A stretch of DNA of 64,000 nt from NCBI RefSeq assembly GCF_901709675.1, contig NC_051089.1:6753476-6817475 (forward strand), given 5' to 3'. The DNA comes from Syngnathus acus. Its lineage: Eukaryota; Chordata; Actinopteri; Syngnathiformes; Syngnathidae. The notes under the pieces were generated by a model, which worked only from the letters and a program-made list of their open reading frames with translations, did not search any database and was not told where the DNA came from. Each line of letters opens with the position of its first letter. Positions within the stretch are counted from its first letter, which is position 1. This document shows, piece after piece, positions 28,501-40,500 of this stretch. The translations under genes were made by a program, and so were the position numbers.

Positions 28501-31500
28501 TTATTCACTTGGTTGATCTGGTTATCGCTATTGGTGTTGCTGTAATCAATTGCATACTAATTTTTGTTTAAAAAATAAGTTGAGAGTCAATCATTAGAAT
28601 TCTATTTTATTTTATCAGTAGTGTCAGCACTGTCAAAAAATTAATAAATGCTGATCACTGGAACCATTTAATCACTTTACCCTTATTTTGTACTTATCAG
28701 TTTGAATTCAGACGCCACAATGTCAGGGGAAACAGTCGCTCCACCAATTTTTGGATGGATCACCACAAATTTAAAGTTAAAGTCAAAAGTTAAAGTCCCA
28801 ATGATCGTCACACACACATCTGGGCGTGGTGAAATTTGTCCTCTGCATTTAACCCATCCCCATGTGATTTTGATCCATCCCCTGGGGGAGAGGGGAGCAG
28901 TGAGCAGCAGCGTTGCCGCGCTCGGGAATCATTTGGTGATCTAACCCCCCAATTCCAACCCTTAATGCTGAGTGCCAAGCAGGGAGGCAATGGGTCCCAT
29001 TTTTATAGTCTTTGGTATGACCCGGCCGGCCGGGGTTTGAACCCACAACCTTCCAGTCTCAGGGCGGACACTCTACCTCTAGGCCACTGAGCTTAAGGAG
29101 GTAAAAGCTCTATATGTTGATGTACAGAAAACAAAAGACCAGTAATTTTTTTATATAAATCTAATTTGGTAGACTACAGATTATTGGATTCCATTGGAGT
29201 CACCACATGCTCATTGGCCAAACCTAGCATGGTCATTTCAAAATAGAAAAGATAAAATATAAGGTGTGTTTTGTGAAGAGAAAACCAAATATGTGACTGA
29301 GGAGATAAGTGACCCGAGGAGGGGAAGTGAGGATCTGAGAATTATAGCTTCAATTTCCTCGGGATGTGTGGCAACAGCGGGATCAGCCGCCACTCGTCGC
29401 CAAACTAATGGGATTTGTGCGCAGCGCCGCGCTTTACAAGCAGCTAACAAATGTTTCCCTCCTTAACACACGTTCTTTTTTACTCCACTCTTCATTTTGC
29501 CTTTGTCACGCTGTCAACATTTTACATAGTTGTTCTCTGCGCGACAGGCTCTCCAGTCTCATACTCACTGGCCGTAACATTCGGTACACCTGCACAGCAC
29601 GATAACGTCCAATACCAGCACAGCACAAAAGTAAGAGTCTGCCTTTAAAGATAACCCCGCTCAGTGTTTATTGACATTATCAGAGTGATATTCATTTAAC
29701 AGGCCAGATAAAGCACTTACAATGCTCATAAAGAAAAAGGGAATTGCTCATAATGTTGGCACTTAAAACAACTCGGGATGATTTTCGAGACTGCTGTGTA
29801 ATTGTTTTCTTTTGACACCGACTTTGCGTAAAAAAATAAATAGACGGTAGGTCGTAGGAATGTATCGGCGGCTTTTCTCCACTTCCACTCCACTCCTGTT
29901 TCATTTTTAAAGAGTGTCTTAACCCTTCTTCAGCAACTCAGTATTCAAACGGCACCCCAAATCACCTCTGAGAAGTCACATGACCTCTTCGAGCCAATCT
30001 GCACAGACATGTCTTGATAATAATGAAACATTTATGGAGGCATCAGTAGCTTGGTCCACAAGGACTTGGCTTTGTGTCAGCAAGGTCTAAGGTCCAAATC
30101 CCACAGAGGGTTTTCAAACAGATTGTAGGAACTGGAGAGATTCTTGCCAGCTTCTTTGGTTAGCACTGTTGATGTTACAATTCAATGTGTTTATCTTACT
30201 TAATGTTAGTCAAGTCCAAACATTTACACAAGTGCTCTATAAAGTGATATAAGAGCAAGAATTACTCTTCTGCAGTGGTGCCAACCTAATATTTAGTTGT
30301 ATCACGCAAAATCTTTCCAATCTTGTTCTCAGAACTTCTAATAGCACTTTGCCTACCACAACATGAGCTCACCTCCCTCCACCGTTGTCCCTGTGTTCCT
30401 ATTAGGCACGAAGAGGATTTGGCAGCTGCCGTCAGTAAGTGGTAGGACTGGGATTATGATCCCAAAAATCAATCAATCCCCTTGTCCCACCGCAGTGAAG
30501 CAGCAGTGATGGCGTGACCCAGTTGGGGCAATCCAATCTAAGCGGTGAGTGACGGACGCCACAAGGACACACGGAAGCTCAGCGGAGAATAAATACAACT
30601 AAATATCACGGAGGATGGAAAACAACTGTCTTTGTCTTACTTTACTTTACTTACTCTCTCTTGTCGTCATTTTTTCTTTTTTTAACAATGACGATGGGAT
30701 TTTGCACCAGTCTGATAAGGGACTGCTATAATGTTGCTAGAATTCATGACCCCATTTTACTACATTCGTCACTTTATAGCCCGTTAAAAGTCTCCCGAGT
30801 GCTGAGACTCATTTTATCTTAAATATGATGTGCCTATATATAAAATAAGTTTTGGGGGAATGAAGATACTCGTTTAATATAATTTAAAAATGAGTACAGT
30901 TTTACAGGCTGTGCACTTTAGTATAATTTTAGGTTGGTGTAAAAATTGAATTGCTTTTCATTCCACTGGATTGCAGTCATTGAAAATAAAGTTGATTACC
31001 GTACATTTTATTTAAATTCTTTGCATATTGCAAAACTACAGGCATACAAGACATTTTTATAATACACACACGCGCGCGCACACACACAGAGCAGTGGATT
31101 TCGTGTCACTATTAAACTATGAAGTTCAGACACATTGGTTGTTTTGGTAACTCAGTGAGCTTTTATGCCAGCACACGTGTGTGCGTGCGCGCGTGTGTGC
31201 GTGCATGCATGCGTGAGTGCGCGCGCGTGCGTGTGTGTGTGCGTGCGTGCATGCGTGTGTGTGTGACTGCCATAAGCACTGTAATCATTTTTTTTTAATA
31301 ATTAAGTGGAGAAACCTCAAACTTTGAACACAATGTGTTCCACAGGGCTGGTTGACTTCTGAGCAACAGCTCAGTGTTGCCTTTTCCAAAATATTCTCAA
31401 ATAAAATGTAAAGTTAATTTACCGTTTCCGGGGTCACAGCAGCAAAATTTTGAAAAATTTTAACTGTGTCACAAAATACATTAAAGCAAATAAAACTAGA

Positions 31501-34500
31501 ATAAAGCCAGCCAGACAGACCGCCATAGGCTGTGGATATTATGCAAAGAATTCTCTTGAAAAGTTCCCGTGGATAAACTCGTATAGTTGGTATCAGAAAG
31601 AGAGGCATAGAAAAAGCAGAAAACAGCACGCAAAAACAACAAGCCAGCCTCAAGAATAAAAAAACAAACAAAGCCAGTGCATCAGTTTGACCATAACGAG
31701 GCTGACAGAGCTGTCAATGGCAATGTTGTTGCTGGGCGGCGGCGGTGTGGAGATGGATCGAGCGCTGCGGACTGAATTGGAGATAACAGGCAACGTGACA
31801 ACTGAATTGCAGATGACGGCCCTGTGATGCCTTTTCAACAAGACGGCTTGGCAATTGGGCGCTCCGGGAGGCAGGCGAGAGGAGAGACCCAGTAAATTTG
31901 AGGGGAAAGTGAAAAGGCGGAAGAACAAACACTGAATGAGGTGGAGTTAGAAGAGGAGGTGGTTGAAAAATAAAGAGGTCAGATGTGATCATCTGGATGG
32001 TGAGCAGTAACAAATGTGTTTTTACTTACATGTGCTGTTTGTGAGCCTGAAGGTGACTGACTTGTCTTCAATGTTACACACATTTCGAACAGACACCTGG
32101 CAGGTATAATCGGCAAAATCCTTTGTTCTCAGATTTTTCAGCTTCAGGACTTTGGTTTCACCCTGAAGTGCAAAAAAAACAAACACGTTTTAAAGTGAAC
32201 CACTGTTGCTGTTGACGCTAGACATAATCTGATGACAAACAAATCGGTTGACTTCATTTTAAATGTTTCGCATATTGAAATCTTGTCTGAAAGATCTTTT
32301 TCCTTTTTATGAGCCGTACAAACTCAATCACATGCGCCAATCGTGCGATGGCAGATCCGTGTTCCGGACTGTTTCGTTACCCGCTGTGTTTGTTCGATAC
32401 CATATAGGCGATGACTGGGCTGATCGATTTGTAGCCAGTCTTGACGAGTACCATACTCTGCTGCCGGGACAATTGAACTCCAGGGAATCTGCTTTGTGCG
32501 TGACTGATACGCTAAGAAACTGAGTAAAAAGGAACTGTTGTTTTTGTCCTTTCAGACATGCTTGAAAACTTTTGTTTCCCGTAACCTATTGATCAGTAAG
32601 TGAGAGTACGGCTTTTCTTAAACAAATAGAAAGTTGGTTGAAATGTCTGGTGAGGAGCAGGTTGTGCTGATAATCACAAATAGATTAGAGATTAGAAGAC
32701 AGGAGGATACGTTGGCAGGTCAAGGTAAAGGAGGTTGGTCAGATGAGCAGGAGAAAGTTTGGAAGTTGGGTTGCTTGAATGGTCAGTGAATTCTTTGGAG
32801 TTCAAAGATGGCGGCCTGCTAATTTTACACTTACACTTTATATTGTTGTATGTCTTGTAAACCCAGTGTGCATTCTTTTCATTGTTTTTGGCCATGACGG
32901 TCATTGAAGAAGAATATTGGTACTGGATGGTTGCATCATTTCGGGCCTGCATTATCGTCGTTTCTATAGAGGGGAATGCTGGCGCTATTCGATCGTTGCT
33001 GCTTTATACGGCCACGGGGCAGTATTTTTGCAATCGTGTTGTTCAGTCGAAATGTCAGTGCAGGGGGACTAGATGGATGGATGGAATCAGGAGCGTCATT
33101 AAGGTGGAGCCCGGAGGAGATGCGGATGGTCGTCGGCATTTGAGATGTAAAATGAAGGAGTCTAATTGATTGCTCATCGCTTCTTGGTTTAGCTACTTTG
33201 GTTGACTGAAAGTATTGCGATGTAGAGCAAATCAGGAGAACATTTGGTACCTGAGTGTAAAGTGGCTCGTAGATATCCACACCGTTGTCTTTGCTTTGTT
33301 CGATGAGCACGTTTGCACGCTTCCAGATGAAGCGAGCGGGCGGGTTGGAGTTGACGGTGCAGCGAAGGAACACGGTCTTCTCCTGGTAGTAACTGCCGCG
33401 CACGTCACTGATGGTCTGGTGAACGGTCAGAACTGGTGTGTCCAGGTCTGAAAAAAATACAATACCAAGTAAGATCTCGCCACTCATCAAGACGTTAAAA
33501 ATTTCATTCGATTTACTCTCCACAGTTTCTTTTCGCCATGTGCCTCTGTTGCTTTGAATTTCTTCTATTATTATTTTTTGTGGTCATATACATCCAATCT
33601 GACACTTTGCACTGCTCCCATGTTCACTTCCTCAATGTTAGTGTCATCTCCTTTTCCCATGGTGGATGCAATTTCACTTGCTGTCACAAGCATGTTGCTC
33701 TCCCTCTGTATCTGCCATTTCTCCAAATTTCACTGTCACTTCCAATTCTCATCAGCATCCGTCCTTCCCAATCCCTTTCCCCTTGCTCCATGCAGAAGTT
33801 GTGTATTTTATGCGTCCAAAATGAAATAATATGCTCATGATGAAAACACGTCATCATTACTGCATTCCATCTCGAAGGAATGGGCTGACTTGTCCGTGTC
33901 ACTGCCGTGTTCCTCGATTCCATCATGTGAGTATGGCAAAGTAACAAGGGAAGTGGTGTACATGTACTGATCTGATTGCATTCTTAATCTGACATATTCG
34001 GGCGGAACCGTGTGTAGTAGATTAAGCGTGCTAGATCTTGTGCGATGCTGGAAAGGGCAATTTCGTCACGAATGGGTTGCGTTATACATGCAAATCTGGA
34101 TTCCGTGCCCTTGGTTACTGGAGATGGCCAGAACAGATGGCACGTAAACAAAGCAGCAATTAAAACCAGTGATAAATAATTAGATGTTTCAAAAACAACA
34201 TCAGGAGCATGTAGGACGAAGGAAGACTACCTCATTTTCATGATTTATTCCTTTTTTTTTATCCGTAAAAAGTGTTTGGGGACAAAACTGAAACTTTGGA
34301 AATACATGCTCAACAAATCAGCTAAAAAAAATACAATTTTATTTTTAGGTTAAATACAAAAATATAGCTATATGCTTAACTTTATATATTCATCCCAAAA
34401 CTTATCTAAAAAAATAAAAAATACTATTTTGCCCAAAAGAGAAAAACTCAAATTTTCCGTCTTCCCTTTGCTCAGCAGGAAAGCTGTGAGCATCTGCTTC

Positions 34501-37500
34501 ATGGTGCAAGATTTCATCATACTTAAATTTCGCTGACAAACTATAAAGTTAGCAAAGATACAGACGCAGCACCTCCAACAATGTCCCAACAGCCAATATT
34601 AGCACATAAAAATGTTCAAATATTGTTGCATAGCAGATACTCCTCCACTGAAGTCATCTAAAAAGTTCAAACTCAAGTAAAACCTGAGCACGGCGTACCC
34701 TGACTGACCTAGCTAAGCTGCTTACTCTAATACATCTCTCATTTTAACGTTGCTCTCGATCTGTTTGGCTGAGATTTTCCTCAACACTCTCTGAAGTGTT
34801 CACCTGTTTTCCCCCAGCTTTCATCTCAGTGCGGACGCCCTGGTTCTGATAACGACAACACGCCGCTCGCGACAAAAGGCCCAGCAGGAGGCGTGACAGC
34901 GTAGCAACAGCGAGCGGCGTGAGAGGCGATGCCAGCAACAGGGCCTTCAAAAGCTGGGCGCTTGTCAAAAAATTCTGCATGCCTCGTCTTGGCACTGCCA
35001 GCGTGTGCCTGCGTTTGAAGGAGATTGGGTAAAAAGAACACAATCAACTTTGTTTACTTGATTTTGGGGATTGTGTTCAGGCAGATTTGTGTCCTTGCCT
35101 GGTAGATTATTTGCAGTGTGGCGGTAGAGCTGAATATGTAATGCAAGGTTGTGTGTGACAGAAGGCAAAAGAGTGCTGTCATTCTGTCTGTACACGATTG
35201 ACACATACACAAATAAAGAGAGACAGCGGATTGATTCCTTCGGAAATGACTTCATAGTCACTAAGGATTGTGTTATTTGAGCGACTGAGGTGTGAGTGCT
35301 ATATAAATGTGTGTCTAGCCATGTACAATAAACATGTGACTTATTTTGGATACAAAAGCACATGTTGCCAGAAGGACTTATAGAAGAGAAGAGAATTACG
35401 TCTTTAGTCAACATTTTAACTTTTGATTCCAAGGAACTACTTAGAAGTGAGTTGAAGCGCTTCGTTTAGACAAAAGTAGTGCTTGTGGCATCTTGATGCC
35501 AAAGAACTACTTAGAAGTGAGTTGCGGTGTTCCATTTCGATAAAAATAATGTTTTTATGCCATCTTGTGGCAGCTACTGGCAAGAATAAATCTTTTTGAG
35601 GCAAGTCAATTACCAGCGGATTTTCACTAATGGCGGCAGGGCTTAGTTCCGATACACTGTTCCCCAATTAAAATTTGCATCAAAGGCAACATATTGGCTG
35701 GATGAGATACTTTCATTAAGTAGCTTATACAAGAGGAACCATGGCAGTGATCTCCTTAGAAATAATCCATTGTAACAGCCATGGCTGAGCAAGTGTGCCT
35801 TTGTAACAAGTCAACTGTGTTTTTATAACAAGTTGACCTCTGCTCGCCAATCACCCCCAACCGCCCCCGTAAGAGGACGGACGGCGCCCGCGAGCTTCCA
35901 AATCCTCTTTGATTTCCAATATCATGCTCTATTCCCTAATAGCACTCAGGGAGTAGACACCCATTAAGGCAGCAAAGAGAAGATGACAGGCTCAATTGAG
36001 TGAGAGCGTGTCATGGACGAGAATTAGACGTAGTGTGTGCCGAGGTGTGATTATGTGACTGAGATATTTGCTAGCTATCGCCCAACATAGAGCAGCAAAT
36101 GTACTTGTGTGAGTCAACACATGATTGTGTGGCAATTTCAATGAGTTTACCTCCTAATAAACCAGATTTAAAAATTGCTTTCATGATAGGAAGATGTATT
36201 TGTGCTTAACGAGGAGATATTTTCTCTTCAGTTAAGAAAGAATGAGTGCTCATCGGGATCATTTAATGTGCATTACAAGATAAATATTGATTGTGGCCAT
36301 CTGTTTCTTTTTAGCAGCTCAGTACATACAAAAGTGTGTGTTAAATTATTATGGTTTGTTCGAGGGTTGTGCTTTCGCTGACACTCGATTTAGTTCGTAG
36401 TTCAACAAGTTTTATTGTTTTATGAAATTAACAAAATACTAGGTAATTCGCTTCCTCTGCAGGATTTGCTTTCTCAGCAATGGATTAAAAAGCTTTATTG
36501 TATTACCGAATTCACGAGTATCCCTAAGACTGACATTCCACTAATGAAATGACAAGAAATAAGAAAGACAGTGATTAGATCTTTAAAAGTTTTATGTTGA
36601 TTATAGGCATGAGTCAAATTAATGTCATCATAAAAGTTAACACTGCCCAATCCGTTTTCTATAGCGCTTGCTCTCAGCATATCTGACGAGAACTAAATTT
36701 AATGAGTACCAATGGAACAACTCTGCATGTGCATGAAGTTTCAGTGTCCGATTTTTTTTTTCTGTCTGTATTAACGGTAGTTCATTCAAAACTCATAACT
36801 TGCAAATGAAAAAAATGAAAAAAAAGTCTGAAACTGGGATGAAATTTCCACGGCTACAACCCATATGTGTGATGTTTAAACACACGTGTCTGTGGATTTT
36901 TCCAATTCTTACTTTTTTCAATCAAAATACATTAATGAGCATTACTGACCACACACGCACGCACACACAGACACACAAATATCATCATAAATGCACACAC
37001 ACGCAAATGTACATGCAACCAAACGCAAAAAATAAAAAGATGCAAAAGACTGCGCCTGCAGGGAGGCAGACTTGCCATTTGATCCAGCTTCGCGTCTCGT
37101 CAATTATTCAGCATCCTTCGCATAGACATAACGCTAAAGAGGCCATGAAACATGCACAAGACCCCCGTTTGGAAATTACAAGAGCCTGTATTTAAAAGGC
37201 AAAGGCAAGGAGTCAAGATTGATTTATTGATATGGGATTATTGTCTAGCACACTCTCCTTTTTTCATTAAAAACAAAAGTCTTTGGATCTTTTGTATTCG
37301 CTAATGCCATAAATATTAAGGTAGATATTTACATTTACTGGACTCGTCTTTTTAAATAACTTGAAATAACAGGGACCAATCGATCCACAGCATTTCCATG
37401 GTGAAACAGATTCTCTATCGTGCTGCAAAGGTGCAATATGAAATTCTAAAAGTGAAGGCTCGACAGCTCTTGAATGTAAATTCCATGCATTATCTTAATA

Positions 37501-40500
37501 ATGCATATCTGCCACGGGGTAACCTGTATATTGCAAAACTGAGCTATGCCGTTTAATAATGACATCATTAATTATGTGAAAAAACAAAATACTGTTTTAG
37601 TCAATTGCATCACTATGGCGTGACTGCATAAAAGTCTTGAGTTTACTTCACTCGTAGGCACAAACATTCTTATGCTACTGTGATAATAAGACATTGCATC
37701 ATGTAGCAGATGGCTTGTGTTCACCAAAAAATATTTCTAAAGGATAGTCAGGGGGGCTACATAAATGGAGGAGCACAGTTGCTCAACTTAAAGGGAGAGC
37801 TCGCAGGGTTCTTTAATTGTCGTGCCTGACAAAGAACCACTTATAGGAGTTTGAAAGCAAAACCGTCAAGGTGAACCAGTTTTGCGTGTAGTTAATGGGC
37901 AAGCTTATGGTTAGCTTAGCTCCTATTTCATTTCACTCTACTACTCTTTCGTCTTCTCTGTGGACATCTACTTTGCTAGATGTTGAAGCTAAGATAAGAT
38001 GTTGAAAAGCTGAAAAAGGTGAAACGTACTATATTTAGGGCTTTGTTTACAGGAAACAAATCAAATGTTCATCCCGAACTTACACAATTTACTGAGCCAA
38101 CGTGTTATGTACAAGACATAATTATGCGGCGAGCCTGCACAATGCCATTAAACATTCATGGCGGGATGACGTCTTATCTCGGGCAATAAGACACTCATTT
38201 TGGCTTTGTTGTTTACAGTGCGTGTTGTGGTGTCGGAGCACAGAGTCAGGAGGGTGTTGCCAAATAAGAGTTCACCTTCTGAGCCATCAGGTGCAAGTCA
38301 TGCAAACTATATGCACGGTGGGGACCGGTATTCAAACATTTGCACTCACGCACATCGTGAATGAATTTTTGATTTTTACTTTTGCATTCATTTATATCTA
38401 ACTGCAAGTAGCCTATGTTTTGATTTACAAATCAGTTGAAAAAAAAAACATGTTCTTTGCATAAAATACAAACACTTTGGTCGTGCAATGCCTGCATGAA
38501 ATTAAAAACACTAAAGTCTTTTGTGATCTGCCTGTTTGTCTTTAAATGTGTGTTTGTATGCTAAATTCAAAAAGGCGTGCCGCTACACTTTTTCTCCACA
38601 CAGATAAAACCACAAATGAATCTCAGTTTTGTGGGTTCAGCCCCCAGGAGTATAAAAGCAGAAAATCCAGGCATGTGCCAATAAATCCTTTCTGAAGTTA
38701 TCAGGGAGAGGAGCTTAGAAGATAGAAAATACCCTTCTAACGCTGTCTCTGGACGTAATGACTTCTGGGTCAAGGTGTAACATAACAGCCTGCATTGTTA
38801 CACTGCATCAATATCGTTGTATCTAGTGCGTGCATAGTATTAAAAAAGGGATATGTGCATAATCTGCAACACACACAAAATTTGGAAAAGAAATCTGCTA
38901 CAAATTTGTCTTTTACAAAAATAATATTAAAAAAAAAATCACGAATTTTAGCTGGTGCGGTTTATAGTCCGGTGCGGCTTATAGCCCGAAATTTACGGTA
39001 CTCAGTTTTGATTGAATTCCTTTCATTACAGCTGTGAGTGTTTGCTGTAAGTTATGGCGAAAGCCGGAAATATTAGAACTATGTATGGTAGCTCCACACT
39101 TGACAAAGAAAAAACAAAGAAGTTCCACGCTTGAAGGAGTTACAGAGCCCCAAGATAGATCTGCTCCAGACCGGAATCCAGGTTATCACACGCCCAACAG
39201 AAGTTGCTTATCTCATCATTGTGCTTATCAGGCAGTCTTTTGAAAATAAATAACAACACCTGCAATTGTTAGCCTGTTTCTCCAAACTGATTTATGTGAG
39301 GGTGGGGGCAGGCCGCCAAACAGCCACCAGAATCTTTGCTTGCACGATCGAGAAACTGCTGAGCCAAGCTAGACCACACTTAAGAAAATGTAACTCTATG
39401 TTACTTCCTAGATTTGTAGTCTTGCAAGCACCCGACACGTTTCACTTTTCTTCGACTATTTTGTGTCTGTGTGTGAAGAAGAGGCTATGAACTAAGATAA
39501 TTACACTTACTACCTGTTTTTCCTTGACAGGACATATATTAGAGGGAGCCATTTATTTGTCCTAAGTAGATGATACTAACGACTACACGGGGCCATGAGA
39601 GGGATGGCTGTGATTTGAATATTTCTCATTAAATATTTGTTTGTATCCTGGGAAGGTTTTATTTCTCTATTTACTTCTTTCAGAGATTATTCTACAGGCT
39701 GATTTAAAGTCAGTTGATTATATTTGTTATTGCCTTTGCGCACCATAATATATTTTGCACTAGAACGCAACTAAAGCTTGTTGAATTGTTATACTCTGGA
39801 ATCAGGAAACATGTTTTTTAAATAAGGAAGAAATTGTGGATTTGTTGTGCCTATATTACCGGTATATGTGTGGCTAGTGGCAAGGAATCATCTTGTTAGC
39901 ACTAAGGTCTTATGTAACACTGCATAATTATTGTTTCATAATTGGGCTAATAATTTTGATTGGTAAATTCTATTATCAATCCCGTTTAGTTGTCATTTAG
40001 TACCATTGGTTCAAATTTAATGACTTACACAGTTGCATATCAGTTCCTGTTTGTATTGTTCGGATTTCATGAGGGTCAGAATAGTTACTTCAAACTTCCG
40101 AGCATCGTTTGTCATTGTCCAAGCCAGAATACGACTCATTTTGATTCGTATCGAAGATGACCTGGCAGATCAACCCTTATTGGTCCAAAATCACCACAAT
40201 GTAAACAATTGCTTTTCATCTTGTATGTATCGTTTGTATCAAAGAAAAAAATGCTAGCAATTTTAAATGACATATGGCTGTAATTACTGAAGATGCTTGA
40301 GGTTACTGCAAGGTCAGAGCGGTCGTTATCTTTGTCTCACTGGGAGAACACACTATCACCTCATGGCAAAGTAGGGGAAATCGTTATAAAGAACCAAAAA
40401 TGGTAGCAGTTTTATTTGACAGGAGTTTAAAACAAACACCACTTTTAAATCTAATTTATTCTATTTCAAGAATATTCTAAAATATTAGTTAAAAGTATAT

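Larger units (their letters stand above)
26320..32029 (-). other. Intron between Ig2 and Ig3
   Basis: The intron is 5.7 kb. It contains the second copy of a dispersed repeat (27264-27372), a full-length-looking tRNA-derived SINE (28769-29092) and two alternating purine-pyrimidine tracts (31064-31090 and 31174-31264). No protein-coding gene was seen. Confidence 0.8.

Noticed and set aside
28702-29090. Open frames on both strands around 28.7-29.1 kb
   Set aside because: They are inside the SINE and have no protein homology.
32936-33523. 195-codon minus-strand open frame taken as one exon
   Set aside because: Only 33251-33447 has Ig homology and splice sites. The rest is read-through into the introns on both sides.
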